Shown here: one piece after another, positions 33,356 through 45,335 of the stretch
Position numbering within the stretch: position 1 is the first letter of the stretch
Layout of the letters: each line of letters opens with the position of its first letter
From: Paratinospora sagittata
Taxonomy: Eukaryota > Streptophyta > Magnoliopsida > Ranunculales > Menispermaceae
Length of the DNA stretch: 64,000 bases
Reading direction: 5' to 3'
Assembly (NCBI GenBank): GCA_035771175.1
Contig: CM069603.1
Coordinates: 27,434,308-27,498,307, forward strand
The notes under the pieces: generated by a model
The model's database searches: none
What the model was told of the DNA's origin: nothing
What the model saw: only the letters and a program-made list of their open reading frames with translations
Program-made: the position numbers and the translations under genes

Positions 33356-34760
33356 CAATTTGTGTTACGATCCCTATGGAACCATAAAACATCCGAAAAT
33401 AGAGATTTTGTTTGAAGAAGATCATTGTTATTGTTCTTTTTAAATCAATAAGAAGAAGGGCAGAGCAGGAATAAATTGTTTGCTTTTTTTTTTTTCCTCA
33501 ACTTTTAAACCTTGAAGAGCCATCCTTTAGGACCATAACCTTCCTAAACCATATCAAAGGGGCATCTAAGAAAAATACTTCTGTTATGAACTTCTTAAAC
33601 ATGACCTTGCAATTCTTTATGTTCCAGTAAAGATCCTTCATATTCAAAGCAAGGAAGTGAAATTTTTAGGGGGTTTTCAACCTTGATTGAGCCATTTTCT
33701 TTCTCTTATAAACATTAGTTCAAGGTTCATTTCTTCTAGTGGGTCAGTGCTTTATCTTTTGTGTTTTCAATCATCATATTGGCTGTCTCATGACTCTCAT
33801 TGTACATGTAGTTACTTCCAATTCTTTTGAATCAATAATATATTATACTTATCAACAAATAGAAGAAGAAAAAAAAGAACTGCATGAGACATAAATACAT
33901 AAACTTGCTTGAATTATAAAGAATAAGCTCCATCAAAGATGGCAATGAAAAGTGAATTTCACAAATTATAAGGCCTAATTGTTTACTTTAAGAATCTATA
34001 TTTCTAGAATACTAGAAATTTATACGGTTGATCATCTTCTGACATTAAAATCTCAAACTTTAAAATCTAACACTGAACTGCAGAACACTAGTTAACAACT
34101 GAACTATAAGCTTCAATTCTAGTGGTTTCAAGTAAAATTAAATAAGAACAAGCACAACAAAATTAAAAAAAAAGGCACATAAGAGAATAAATAGAGAAAC
34201 TTGAGAGGTCTAAAGCCCTCTTACCTTCTAATTCGATCATCACACCACAAGAGATGTATGAAATTCGACTTCTGATCACCAAAGTAGATAATGAAAGTAG
34301 CAGAGGCAATCTAAAGAACATTCTCTATAACCTCAATCCAAGTCCTAGCCACTTCAAAAAAAAAAAAAAAGACAAAAAAATTGATTTCTTTGAAACTATT
34401 CTCTATCGAAGCGAGGACCAAGGAATCTGAGTAGAAGAAGAAGATTTTTACCTTGAATTGAATTAAAAAAAAACTAAAAAAAATTAAGAAGAAGATTTTT
34501 ACCTTGGATGAAGGAGCGTTGAGCCAAACGTACTTCAAGAGAAGAAGAGCAAACAACTTAAAACTGAAATTGTGCCTATAAATCTACAAGGGCATAATGG
34601 CCTTCTTTTCCCCAATCGCAGAAGCTCAAAATGAGAAGCTGGAGGTGAGCAGATTCTCCAAATCGCAGAAAATATGCGATTTCAACCAAAAAATCGATTT
34701 ATCCCAAACAGTCGATTATGTAGATTTTGCGATGAAAACGGTTGAGATGTTGTTGCGTCG
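33356..34760. other. Harbinger 5' side or intergenic sequence, no clear gene
   Basis: Mostly AT-rich. A 20-bp block AAGAAGAAGATTTTTACCTT occurs twice (about 34436 and 34489); on the minus strand it puts AAG|GTAAAA donors next to a short leader. No conserved protein could be read. Confidence 0.4.
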
Positions 34761-35060
34761 CGGTAACAAACAGGGCCATTATATAGTTGTGTTTTTCATT
34801 GTATTGTTGTATGTATGAAAAAAAAAGGGGTGAAAGTGTTATTTTCACCCTGAAAAGCACAGTTCGGTAAAGAACTACTGAATTGAACCAATTTTTTTTT
34901 TTATTACAACAAATTATCTAATGAACTTTTTTTATGTGGTATGCAGATATGGCGAGTAGATGCTAGACCACCCCAAACGAGAAGGATAACAAGATAGCAA
35001 TGGAAGAAGGGTAGGAAGATGGCAATAGAAGAAGGGTTTAGGGTTTATGGAAAGAAGTGT

Positions 35061-35905
35061 TGTCTGTAGATGGTGGCAGGCTTCACAGAAGATAACTTTT
35101 GAAATAATTAACCAAACTAGTCCTCGGGCTTCGTGGTGGAGTCACAATGGTCTCGCTTAAATACCACTTTTCTAGAGTAACAAGCTGTCTCTCGTTCACT
35201 ATTCAAAGGTATTAGGGACAAGACTTTGTCTAGCTAAACTAGATCAATTGCTATTTCAGCAGAGTAACAATATAGCAGTAGTAGATCAAGATTAGAGTTT
35301 GACTTTATCTCCTTAAGATAATTTTGTCTCGCACTGGTGCTCACGGTGTATGACAATTATCTCTTAGGATATAACGATCTCCTTCTTATGCCAACAATAC
35401 TTCAAATCACAAGAATAATCGAACTAAAAAGATTGTAATATCTCACAAAATAGTGATAAAATATAGAAGAAAGAAAGAGGAGAAAATACTGAAAAATTAG
35501 ATATTTTGGAATGAATATTTTGAGTTCTAGATGACTCTATTTATAGATTTTTCTTAGTTGTACAAGGTGTCTTTTTGTGCACCGTCGGGTCAAGCCCGAT
35601 CGTAACCAGATGCGATCTGACAATCGCTACCATCACACCTGATCGTACAACGTTGGATCACACACGATCTGACGACCTTGATCAGCAGGTCTGATCGCGC
35701 ACCGTTGGATTGAGCCTGATACGTGTAGGCGCAATTTAACAACCGCAATCGACGCATTTGATCCCAAACGCGTGATGTGCGAGGTGATGCTTTGCATCAT
35801 CCCTAAGCCTTCCTTTGTGTGTGTGTGTAGTGAGCTAAAAAAATGATGCATTCCTAGATTCCATAATTGTATTCTCATGTATATCAAGAATATCTGATTT
35901 ATATA
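35061..35905 (-). repeat. Tork-like Ty1/copia LTR fragment
   Basis: It matches the LTR at 61627-62934 from TGTCTGTAGATGGTGGCAGG through TCCTCGGGCTTCG, CTCTCGTTCACTATTCAAAGG, TGCTCACGGTGTATGACAA, a TATA region (minus-strand CTATAAATAG, about 35537-35546) and the GATCGCACACCGTTGGATC words. The similarity stops near 35855, before the expected CCAACA end. The Tat-like LTR starts at 35906. Confidence 0.8.
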
Positions 35906-36624
35906 TGTTGAGTCATGATGATCGGCATGCCGATTTGGATCCGAGTCAATTCGACATCATCCACGTGTTACCAGGAAAAGGGGAAATACAACATCCTGAT
36001 CGGCACAATCGAACTGATCAATAGAATGACCAAAGGACCGCAATGTATGCAGAGGACAAAAGTCATAGACAGCTACAAGTTGGTAAGTGCCGACCTGTTT
36101 TGACTACACAACACCTATCAGGAAAATTCGACCCACAACAAGTGCAACAAAGTCCTACGAGCTAGGTATGCCAAGCTCTTAAATGGAATAAAAAGCAAGG
36201 CAGGGCTCAAGGGATCTGCCGGGTGACATCAAAGACGTAGCACACAGCCGTGCAAAAGTCACGACTGAATACACGCCTACCAAGGATACTACGCACCTGT
36301 CACTGCAGAACATACGATTACCTACCAATTCTGGCCAATGACCCCTACCACTATAAATACTCCACATTTCTCAATGACAAGGTAAGCAATTCATTACACC
36401 AATAATAGTAATTCTACTACACGACTTAGCTCGGATCTAACTTAGGCATCGAAGGGTCTTTGGCCGGCACTACACCGGTGCTCCTTACGATTGCCTAATC
36501 TTTCCTTTCTTTCTTCCTCAGTTTTGAGGTACCGAGCAAGCAAGTCACCACCTAGGCGGGTTCCAGCTCAACACATTCCTTCCACCTAATCATTATTTGG
36601 TGTAAGTCAAATCTTGCACCAACA
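35906..36624 (+). repeat. Tat-like 5' LTR with TATA box
   Basis: Starts TGTTGAGTCATGATGATCGG and ends TCTTGCACCAACA. A TATA box CTATAAATAC is at 36351-36360, followed by a likely transcript start region. The primer site comes directly after. Confidence 0.75.
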
Positions 36625-36645
36625 TTTGGCACCGTCTATAGGGAC
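36625..36645 (+). other. Primer-binding site of the Tat-like element
   Basis: TTTGGCACCGTCTATAGGGA directly follows the LTR. It corresponds to the TTTGGCGCCGTCTGTGGGGA site usual in Tat-type elements, with a few substitutions. Confidence 0.75.
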
Positions 36646-36651
36646 GACATT

Positions 36652-37709
36652 TTGAGCCTAGATCAGCTTTGTCACCATGAGCCAAGAGGTAGAACACCCG
36701 ATCAATGTGGAACCTACCGCCTTGCCTACGTTCCTCGGAACAAGAGAGGTAGACCACCTAAGAACCAACCGAAAGACTCAGCCCAGAAGCAAAAGAGCTC
36801 TCGGTTGAGTGCAATAGAGAAGAACCTCGAGAAGATGTCTCGTGCAGTGCCTGAATAGTAGCAAATGTTGAGGAACATATTCCCTCTTCGAGCATTCCAT
36901 GACCATCGACCTTAGAAGGAGGAAGAAAGCAGATGTCAAAGCCCTAGTCTGCAGAGGAGGTCAGCCCAAAGCCCAAACTAGTCGAATTCTAACCGAAAGT
37001 ATATATTTGCTGGAGGCTTGCGTCACTCCTTAAATGTCAAGAGATTGTTCGACACCCCCTTCTGAAAAATGTCAAGACAGCAGATGTAGGTTTGTACGAC
37101 GGAAAAGGAGACCCCCGAGATCACATTGAGAACTATAAGTTTTTTATGGACTTCAAAGGGTATGATGACTCAACTATGTGCAAAGGATTTCGAATAACTC
37201 TCAAAGGCCATGCTCGGAAGTAGTGTCGAAAGCTTCGACGAGATTCAATCTACTCTTTTGGCCACCTTTGCTACAAGTTCATGGAACACTTCGTAGGGCA
37301 AGAGAAGCAGGTAAACAACCTCCTAGCCATTAGACAAAGGCTTTGTGAAAGCCTAAAAATTTATCTAGACCGATTCGACAATGAGGCAATATAAGTTGAC
37401 GACTTCAATGACCATGCTGCTCTCCTCGCTTGCAAAGTGGGTCTTCTAGCCAATAAGTTCTACTACTCCCTTGGAAAGAAAAAATCTCGGACCTACAAGG
37501 AACTTCTACATTGGGCTATGAAGTACATCAATGCTGATGAACGAGACAAGGCGAAACGAGCAGATGAGAGGCCTGTCAAGGGGTTCGAGCAAAGCAAGAA
37601 GAGAAAGAGATACGAACGAAAGGAGTCAAAGGAAAACCACCCGCAGCAGCAAGAGGCCAGACTTTGGTCGACGGGATCAAAAGAACAACAAGGCACCATT
37701 GAGTGTCCA
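36652..37709 (+). pseudogene. Tat-like gag, 5' part
   Basis: It begins near the ATG at 36677; an overlapping frame reads RGRPPKNQPKDSAQKQKSSR and LSAIEKNLEKMSRAV. The capsid-like part follows in shifting frames: LYDGKGDPRDHI, ENYKFFMDFKGYDD, FRITLKGHAR, YKFMEHFVGQEKQVNNLLAI, RLCESLKIYLDRFDNEAI, and 37437-37709 GLLANKFYYSLGKKKSRTYK with ELLHWAMKYINADE. These are blocks of the retrotransposon gag family in the Tat lineage. Stops include TAG at 36856. The sequence is cut by the Tekay-like insertion. Confidence 0.8.
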
Positions 37710-38955
37710 TGTCACGACCCACGACCAGTGACGTCATGACTGGCATGGAACCCCCGGGTATATCCTCCCTTGATACACCCGGCGTCCCGTCAGCCTAATA
37801 TAAACAACCTATAGAATGTCTAAGGTTGATTCCATAATCTAACCTCCATTAATATCATGCATTCCATCGCAATTTGGGTTCATAGCCAAAATTCCATGTC
37901 AATTCAAATCAATTGGCTTCAATTAGGCCAAAAGCCCCAAATTTGGGCAAATCCCCAAATTTACCCATTTAAGTTTTCCAACATTCAAAATCAGTATTTT
38001 AGACCATCAATCATCCACATTTACCCATTTAATCAACATAAATGACATGCAATCCAAATGAAAAATCCCAAGTCCATAAACTCGGTTTAGGTCAAATACA
38101 AAGAACTCCACCAATTTCTTGCTAAAAATTGGGGGTTCACCATTAATGGGTTCCCAACAACCTCTAATCACACATATATGACATGCAAGACCTAACTCCA
38201 ACATGTGTGTTACACTTCTTATGTGTAGGTTTAGGTCAAGGAAGGTCATTACTACCATTTACAAGCTTAAAGAAACACAAACAAGCAAACCCTAGGTCTA
38301 GAACCCTTCAAATCTGTAGTTCATACCATTACCTAGGTCAAAATAAAGCTTGAATGCATAAGCTAAAGAGATTTAAGGAAAAAAAATGGCAAAGCATGCT
38401 TACCTGAGAGGATTCTTGAGCAAGAATACCCAAAACCCTAGGTTCCTCTTCCTTTTCTCTTCTCCACATCTTTTCTAAGTGACAAATGAGCAAATGAGCC
38501 GAACATGAGGTGTTGGTTGCTTATATGGACGAGTTTGGGCCCACATAAAAAGTTACAAAAAAATTGTTTTTACCCAGCATGGAGCGCGCTCCACTCGCTC
38601 TAAAAATTAAAAGATTTCGAATTTTGGTTCATGGAGAGCGCTCCACCAAATCTGTGGTCAATCTTTTTTTGGGTTTTGTTCATGGAGCACGCTCCACCAT
38701 GCACTGAGACAAAAATCTGTCTCAGATAAGTGCATGGAGCGAGCTCTTCTCCCGTGGAGCGAGCGCTTTGGTTCCAGAACTCCATTTTTTTCATGTTTCG
38801 ACGCCGAACGGTCTCCTATGGTTCTGAAACTTTTTATGCGCATTAAACAACATAAAAACATGGGGGAACACCCGAACTAACACGCATCAAGTATCAAATA
38901 TGTATACGCGTACTCTATGGTCAAAATGACATCATCCTAAGTTACGGGCGTTACA
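37710..38955 (-). repeat. 3' LTR of the Tekay-like element
   Basis: On the plus strand it runs from TGTCACGACCCACGACCAGT to GTTACGGGCGTTACA. Relative to the partner LTR it lacks a roughly 40-bp block (AAATTTGCACTACACTTAGG region) and a roughly 35-bp block (CCCTTCAAATTCGGGATTC region). It holds four to five GGAGCGNGCTCC-type words at 38580-38770. Confidence 0.92.
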
Positions 38956-39036
38956 ATTCTCCCCAACTTAAGAGTATTTTTGTCCTCAAAAATGAAATCA
39001 AGATAACTAACCTTAGTCGGTAAAGAGATCGGGGAA

Positions 39037-39444
39037 CTACTTCCTCATCTGGTCCTCACGCTCCCAGGTTTGCTCTTCATTATCGTGGAATTGCCATTTG
39101 ACTCGCACAAGCGAGATCTCTTTATTTCTTAGTTTTTGAACTCGACGAGCCACAATCTGGATCGGCAACTCTCTATAAGTCGTATCCTCCCCAACTTGCA
39201 AATGACTCACATCAAGCACATGAGTTGGATCGGGATAAGACTTCTTCAACGGGTCAAAATTATACTTCCTTAGCATCGATACATGGAATACATCATGAAC
39301 ACCCTCGAGCTGAGAAGGTAAAGCCAACCTGTAAGCTACTGGTCCAATCCTCACAACAATCCAGAATGGTCCAATAAACCTAGGGGGGAGTTCCAATCTG
39401 ATGCCGAACCTCGTCTGCCCTTTCCGTAGCGAGACCTTAAGCAA
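39037..39444 (-). pseudogene. Chromodomain-like C-terminus of Tekay-like integrase
   Basis: Reads [40 protein letters not shown], then VQKLRNKEISLVRVKWQFHD and EEQTWEREDQMRK. This matches the chromodomain-like tail that defines chromoviruses. It is open here but separated by stops from the core upstream. Confidence 0.85.
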
Positions 39445-39510
39445 AACTAGGTCTTCCTTGGCAAACTCTGAAGGCTTATGCCGGTTATCATAATAACTTT
39501 TTTGCCTGTC

Positions 39511-40543
39511 CTAAGCCGACTCCAGCCTCTGTCGAATTAGCTTGATCTTTTTCGTCTGCTCAACAACTGTATCAGGGCCCCATAGCTGCATATCGCCCAC
39601 CTTGTACCAACAAGTTGGTAATCTATAGGGTCTTCCATACAAAGCCTCATACGGTGCCATACCGATGCTCGCCTGATAACTGTTATTGTACGCAAACTCA
39701 CATAAGGGCAAATGCTCATCCCAACCCCCACCGAACTCTAAAATGCAAGACCTGAGCATATCCTCCAGCATCTGTATCACACTCTCGGTCTGACCATCCG
39801 TCTGAGGGTGAAACACTGTACTGAGTCGGAGACGGGTCCCGAATCGAGTCTGCAAAACCGACAAAACCTTGATGTAAACCGTGGATTTTTATCAGATACG
39901 ATCTACACGGGTGTCCCATGCAATCTCACGATCTCTCTTACATATAATCTGCTCAGTCTATCCACAAAGTCTCTGGCGCTCACAGGAAGAAAGTGTGCAC
40001 TCTTCGTCAATCTATTGACCACAACCCAAATGACATAAGATCTACCTTGAGACTTCGACAATCCCATGATGAAATCCATCGTAATGTGCTCACATTTCAA
40101 CTCAGGTATGGGTAATGGCTGCATCTGACCTCCAGGTTTTCAGTGTTCAGCCTTCACCTGGTGGCACACCTCATATCTTTGCACGTATTCAACTATACTC
40201 TTCTTCATCTCATGCTACCACACAGACCTCTTCATGTCGTGGTACATCTTGGTAGCCCCTGGATGAATAGTATACTAAGACCTGTGCGCCTCCTGAAGTA
40301 ACTCAGTCCGCAACTCAACATCATATGGGATCCATAGCCTCCCTTTATAACGCAAGACATCATCTGACCTTTTCTGCCAATCGGCCTGGTCAGCATTGTC
40401 TGCATATCTACAGTACATATCAAAATCTGGACTATGTTCATGTAGATCCTTAACCCTCTGAATATGGGCATCAACAAGCTGCACGTGCATTGAGCACATA
40501 TCTCACTACGTGATGTGCCCGAGAGTATACTCATTATACTCAC
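39511..40543 (-). pseudogene. Tekay-like integrase core
   Basis: In three frames: a zinc-binding remnant near 40.2-40.5 kb, CEHITMDFIMGLSKSQGRSY (first Asp, about 40055-40110), VNRLTKSAHFLPVSARDFVD, an interrupted second Asp region, and LSTVFHPQTDGQTESVIQML (Glu, about 39780-39830) to [12 protein letters not shown] YEALYGRPYRLPTCW. Frameshifts separate the parts. Confidence 0.88.
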
Positions 40544-41139
40544 TCTCTCAAGTAAATGCCACTGTTAGGCCATCTGTAAAACAACCACTCTAGTATCTGC
40601 TCGCTTCCGGCTCAATGCGACAGCCACAACATTGGCTTTGCCAAGATGATATTCCAAAGAGAAATCATAATCCTTAAGCAACTCAATCCATCTCCTTTGC
40701 CGCATATTCAGTTCCTTCTGATCAAAGAGATACCTCAAACTCTTATGATCATAATACAGAGTGAACCTCTCACCATAAAGGTAGTGCCTTCATAGCTTCA
40801 GTGCAAACATTATGGCTGCACAGGGTAATTGTGCTCATGCACCTTAAGCTGTCTAGATGCATATGTCACCACTCTACCCTCCTGCATCAACACTCATCCC
40901 AGATCCAAGAGTGATGCATCAGTAAAAATCATCAACTCTTTCTCAGGCTTTAGAAGAATCAACACTGGAGCTCAACTCACTGAAAGCTTTCTCGCAGGCA
41001 TCTGTCCAAGTGAAGGCCACATTCTTTTGACTCAGCTTGGTCAACGGTGCGGCTATGGCGGAAAAGCCCTTCACGAACTTCCTGTAATAGCCAGCTAAAC
41101 CCAGGAAGCTACGAATTTTGTCACTATGGTAGGTCTTGG
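40544..41139 (-). pseudogene. Tekay-like RNase H region
   Basis: Between the RT and the integrase the minus strand still encodes pieces of the RNase H of gypsy elements, among them [20 protein letters not shown] and [20 protein letters not shown], broken by stops. Confidence 0.75.
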
Positions 41140-41577
41140 CTAATCAATTATTGCCTCAATCTTAGCAGAATCAATTGAGATACCTTCCGCACTAACCACA
41201 TGATCCAAAAATTTCACCTCGGTCATCCAGAAATCATACTTACTAAGCTTGGAATACAGCTTATGCTCCAACAATGTCTGTAATGTAACTCTGAGATGAC
41301 GCTCATGATCTTCTTTAGTCTTAGAATAAATTAGGATATCATCAATGAAGACTATAATGAACTGGTCGAGATACGGTCTGAATACCCTCTGCATCAGATC
41401 CATGAACATAGCTGGTGCATTAGTCAACCCAAAGGGCATCACCAAGAACTCGTAATGTCCATACCTCGTCCGAAAAGCAGTCTTTGGTACATCTTCATCC
41501 TTAATCCTCAACTGATGGTACCCATACCTCAAGTCTATCGTTGAAAAGAACTTGGCCTCAATTAGTTGGTTAAACAA
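41140..41577 (-). pseudogene. Tekay-like reverse transcriptase
   Basis: An open 145-codon stretch with [40 protein letters not shown] and the catalytic box [20 protein letters not shown], all intact. It then gives [20 protein letters not shown]. The fingers region upstream (41.6-41.8 kb) is present but has stops. Confidence 0.92.
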
Positions 41578-42057
41578 GTCATCAATACTTGAAAGATGAT
41601 ACTTGTTTTATACAGTCACCTTGTTCAGCTGACGATAGTCTATACACAATCTACGACTTTCGTCCTTCTTCTTGACGAACAACACAAGTGCTCCCTAAGG
41701 TGACATACTAGGGGAAAGGAAACCTTTGCCCATCAACTCATCTAGCTGGGCTTTGAGTTCATTCAACTTTTTCGGTGCCATTTGATAAGGTGGAATGAAA
41801 ATGGGTTTTGTCCCGAGCATTAGCTCAATGATGAAGTCTACCTCTGGCTTAGATGGTAAGCCAGGTAACTCATCAGGAAAAACTTCTGGGTACTCACAGA
41901 CTACAGGAATGTCTGTTAGCTGAACGCCCTATCCCACATCATCCACTGGCCTCAAACTGGCCATCGTAGCAACCTCAACATCAGTGGTCAGTCTACCATG
42001 GGTAAATGGTCTAGATGCAGTCCTGCCTCGATAAACAAAGACTGGTTGTCCGGGTAT

Positions 42058-42357
42058 CTAAAAGACAACCCTCTTGCCGAAGCAATCAATATGAGTGTGA
42101 TGTGCTGCAAGCCAATCCATACCCAAAATGAGATCAAACTCGAGGAATTCTAAGACTCTAAGGTCAACAGTCATCTCATGGTCCTCGAATCTAACTATGC
42201 ATCCCACACCGACCATGTTAGGGTAAATCCTTTCAAAGGCCGTCATACTCAAAATCAACAGAATACTAGTCCTAACAGGAGATAATCTCAATCTATCTAC
42301 CACACTACCAGAAATAAATGACAGAGTAGAGCCAGCATCAATCAAAACATACATCAT
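42058..42357 (-). pseudogene. Tekay-like aspartic protease
   Basis: MYVLIDAGSTLSFISGSVVD carries Asp-Ala-Gly where the family has Asp-Ser-Gly. DLILGMDWLAAHHTHIDC follows, as usual. The frame is open. The Ser-to-Ala change at the active-site turn may lower or abolish activity. Confidence 0.85.
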
Positions 42358-43700
42358 AAAATCACAGATGGTGATCGTACCTTCAATTAACTATTTGCTG
42401 GCCTCTGGATCTGCCCATGTAACAGCTTTGGCCTGCTCCCTGGTAGCAACTGGCATAGGACTATACTGACCAACATATGCCTTTGAAGGACACTGATTCC
42501 TCTTGTGCCCCTGAGCTCCACAACCAAAACAAACTATCAATATCGGTGTTATAGGTGCTGAAGATACATCCTGCGACTCTGCCCCGACTGTCTGCTGTCC
42601 ACCATATCTAACTTAACTTTGCTGCTGGGGTTAGCCTAAAATCTGAACATTCTGGCCTGCAGCTAGTGGTGCCACTATCATTGGAGTGGAGGCTACAGAT
42701 GCCTCATATCCACTGCCACTTAATCCCTGCCTCTTGTTACGTTGGCCCCTCTTATCATCAAAATACTGCACTCTTGATCCTGTCGGCTGTGTCTGAACTG
42801 AAAGAGCTATAGGTGCTTGAACTGCGACAGGTAACCTCATCTGAGAATTAACCTATGCGACCTCAAAATCAGCGGCCTGCCTCATCTCTTGAGCGTAAGT
42901 CTGCACGCCAGCCAATGCCAAACCCTAACGAATACTGCCTCAAAAACCATATCGTATCCTCTGCATCCTCAGCTCATCTGTAGACACCATCTCTGGAGCG
43001 AAGAGTGCCAATCTGTTGAACTCTTACTCATATTCTCTGACAGATATGCTACCCTGGTTCAGATGTAGAAACTGGATCCGACGCTGATCCTTCTCGTCTC
43101 GTGGATAAAACTCTTTAAAGAAGAACTCCTTGAATCTAGTCCAAATCTGAATCTCTCCCTCGGTACGCTCCAATCTTTCCCACCATTTGATTGCCTTATC
43201 AATAAGCTTGACCTTATCGTGCTCAAGAGCCCGCATATTACTGAAAATGGTCTCCATCCGTGTCAACCATCCCTCAGCTAGCTCTAAGTCCAGACCCCCC
43301 AGAAACTCAACCGAATTCAGATTCTTGAAGGTTTTAATTACCTTCTCATAACGGTCCTTTTCTGCCTTCTCAGCCTCAGTCTCCCCCTCTACAGCATATT
43401 AGACCCCAGCTAGTCTTGCCTGATCTGCCTGATCCCCTACTGCTGTTGCTACTACACTATTGTGCTCTACATCTGCTGCTACATCACCCTGTGGTGGTGG
43501 CCTAGCACCCTGCGTACAGTCTAGCAACTCAAGGATCTGAGCCTGCTGCTGCTGAGTGGCCTCTAAGATTGCCTCTATACACCGAAGGCGTTCCTCTGGG
43601 TCCATGGCTGATCCTGTTCTTCCCTCTCTTGTAAATATCTGAAATTCACTAAATAAGGAAAGCTCGATCAGAATCACAATCCATGAGAGTCGTTATCCCT
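42358..43700 (-). pseudogene. Tekay-like gag
   Basis: From the 5' side: an N-terminal part with PEERLRCIEAILEATQQQQA (43677-43399). The capsid-like part (43266-43024) has IKWWERLERTEGEIQIWTRF and FKEFFFKEFYPRDEKDQRRI. A zinc knuckle VCFGCGAQGHKRNQCPSKAY lies at about 42475-42535. Stops and shifts lie between. Confidence 0.85.
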
Positions 43701-43806
43701 AAGATAACTACCCATAATCATACCCATAGAAGAAAATATAACATCATATAAGTTTTTTATTATTTTTAAGGTTTTTAAACCTAAACACTAGCTCTGATAC
43801 CAAAGT

Positions 43807-45135
43807 TATCAGGACTTACGACCAGTGACGTCATGACTGGCACGGAACCACCGGGTATATCCTCCCTCGATACACCCGACGTCCCGTCAGTCTAATATAA
43901 ACAACCTATAAAATGTCTAAGGTTGATTCCATAATCCAACCTCCATTAATATCATGCATTCCAACACAATTTGGGTTCATAGCCAAAATTCCATGTCAAT
44001 TCAAATCAATTGGCTTCAATTAGGCCAAAAGCTCCAAATTTGGGCAAATCCTCAAATTCATGGCCTAAGCCAAATTTGCACTACACTTAGGTTTTTCAAC
44101 ATTCAAAATCAGTATTTTAGACCATCAATCATCCACATTTACCCATTTAATCAACATAGATGACATGCAATCCAAATGGAAAACCTTAAGTCCAGAAACT
44201 CGGTTTAGGTTAAATACAAAGAACTTCACCAATTTCTTGCTATAAATTGGGGGTTTCATCATTAATGGGTTCCCAACAACCTCTAATCACACATATATGA
44301 CACGCAAGACCTAACTCCAACATGTGTTCTTCCACCACTCCCTTCAAATTCGGGATTCAAGTGTGGAAAACACTTCTTATGTGTAGGTTTAGGTCAAGGA
44401 AGGCCATTACTACCATTTACAAGCTTAACGGAACACAAACAAGCAAACCCTAGGTCTAGAACCCTTCAAATCCATTGTTCATACCATTACCTAGCTAAAA
44501 ATAAAGCTTGAATGCATAAGCTAAAGAGATTTAAGGAAGAAAAATGGCAAAGCATGCTTACCTTAGAGGATTCTTGAACAAGAATACCCAAAACGCTAGG
44601 TTCTTCTTCCTTTTCTCTTCTCCACCTCTTTTCCCTCTTTTCTAAGTGAAAAATGAGCAAATGAGCCAAAAATGAGGTGTTGGTTGCTTATATAGACGAA
44701 TTTGGACCCACATAAAAAGTTACAAAAAAATAGTTTTTACCTAGCATGGAGTGCGCTCCACCAAATTTGGTGGTCAATTTTTTTTTTGGGTTTTGTCCAT
44801 GGAGCGTGCTCCACCCATGCCTGAACCAAAAATCACCCTCGGCCTGACCCATGGAGCACGTTCCACCATGCACTGAGACAAAATTTTGTCTCGGATAAGT
44901 GCGTGGAGCGAGCTCCTCTCTGATGGAGTGAGCTCCATGGTTCTAGAACTCTATTTTTTCATATTTCGACGCCGAACGGTCTCCGATGGTTCCAAAACTT
45001 TTTATGCGCATTAAACAACATAAAAGCATGGGGGAACACCCGAACTAACACGCATCAAGTATCAAATACGTATACGTACATGTATACGGGTACTCTACAG
45101 TCAAAATGACGTCATCCTAAGGTACGAGCGTTATA
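43807..45135 (-). repeat. 5' LTR of the Tekay-like element
   Basis: On the plus strand it runs from TATCAGGACTTACGACCAGT to GGTACGAGCGTTATA. Point changes have altered both end dinucleotides compared with the 3' LTR. It has five GGAGNGNGCTCC-type words at 44745-44945. The primer site adjoins it at 43791-43802. Confidence 0.92.
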
Positions 45136-45335
45136 GTCCGCACCACCTACACACCTCTGAACACATCTCGATAGCAGGTGTTGCTAGAGATCCAAAATAG
45201 AAACTCTGTACGTTGGCCAAAAAAGTTGCAGACACCAGCAAGACAGAAAGATAAGAAGAAGTACTGTCGGTACCACCAGAACCATGGTCATAACACCGAC
45301 CAAGAGATCTTGGGCCTTTAGCTTGAACCATGGTA
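45136..45335 (+). pseudogene. Tat-like gag, zinc-knuckle part
   Basis: Beyond the nested element the gag resumes. KKKYCRYHQNHGHNTDQE (about 45255-45310) is the knuckle usually seen as YCRYHRDHGHDTEEC. Its final Cys region is altered, and the sequence stops at the SIRE-like fragment. Confidence 0.82.

Larger units (their letters stand above)
26426..34777 (-). mobile_element. PIF/Harbinger DNA transposon (decayed), split by a solo LTR
   Basis: The segment contains both genes expected of a plant PIF/Harbinger element: a DDE transposase (27.15-28.53 kb) and a Myb/SANT-like protein (28.79-29.84 kb), both on the minus strand. Candidate ends are GGTCATGTTTGGTAA (26426-26440) and, in reverse, GGCCCTGTTTGTTACCG (34761-34777), similar to the GG..TGTTTG ends of this superfamily. 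They are imperfect, and the expected TTA/TAA duplication is not evident, so the outer limits are tentative. A minus-strand leader-like segment with AAG|GTAAAA lies at 34.5 kb. The inserted solo LTR is 30466-33350. TA microsatellites lie at 26819-26850 and 29411-29442. Confidence 0.6.
37710..45135 (-). mobile_element. Full-length Tekay/Del-like Ty3/gypsy element nested in the Tat gag
   Basis: Two LTRs (37710-38955 and 43807-45135) enclose, on the minus strand, gag, protease, RT, RNase H, integrase and a chromodomain-like end. The flanks GTCCA (37705-37709) and GTCCG (45136-45140) are a 5-bp duplication with one mismatch. The primer site TGGTATCAGAGC (initiator-Met tRNA) lies at 43791-43802 in reverse and the polypurine tract TTGGGGAGAAT at about 38956-38966. 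All protein domains carry stops. The LTRs differ by two deletions and point changes, so the insertion is not recent. Confidence 0.93.
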
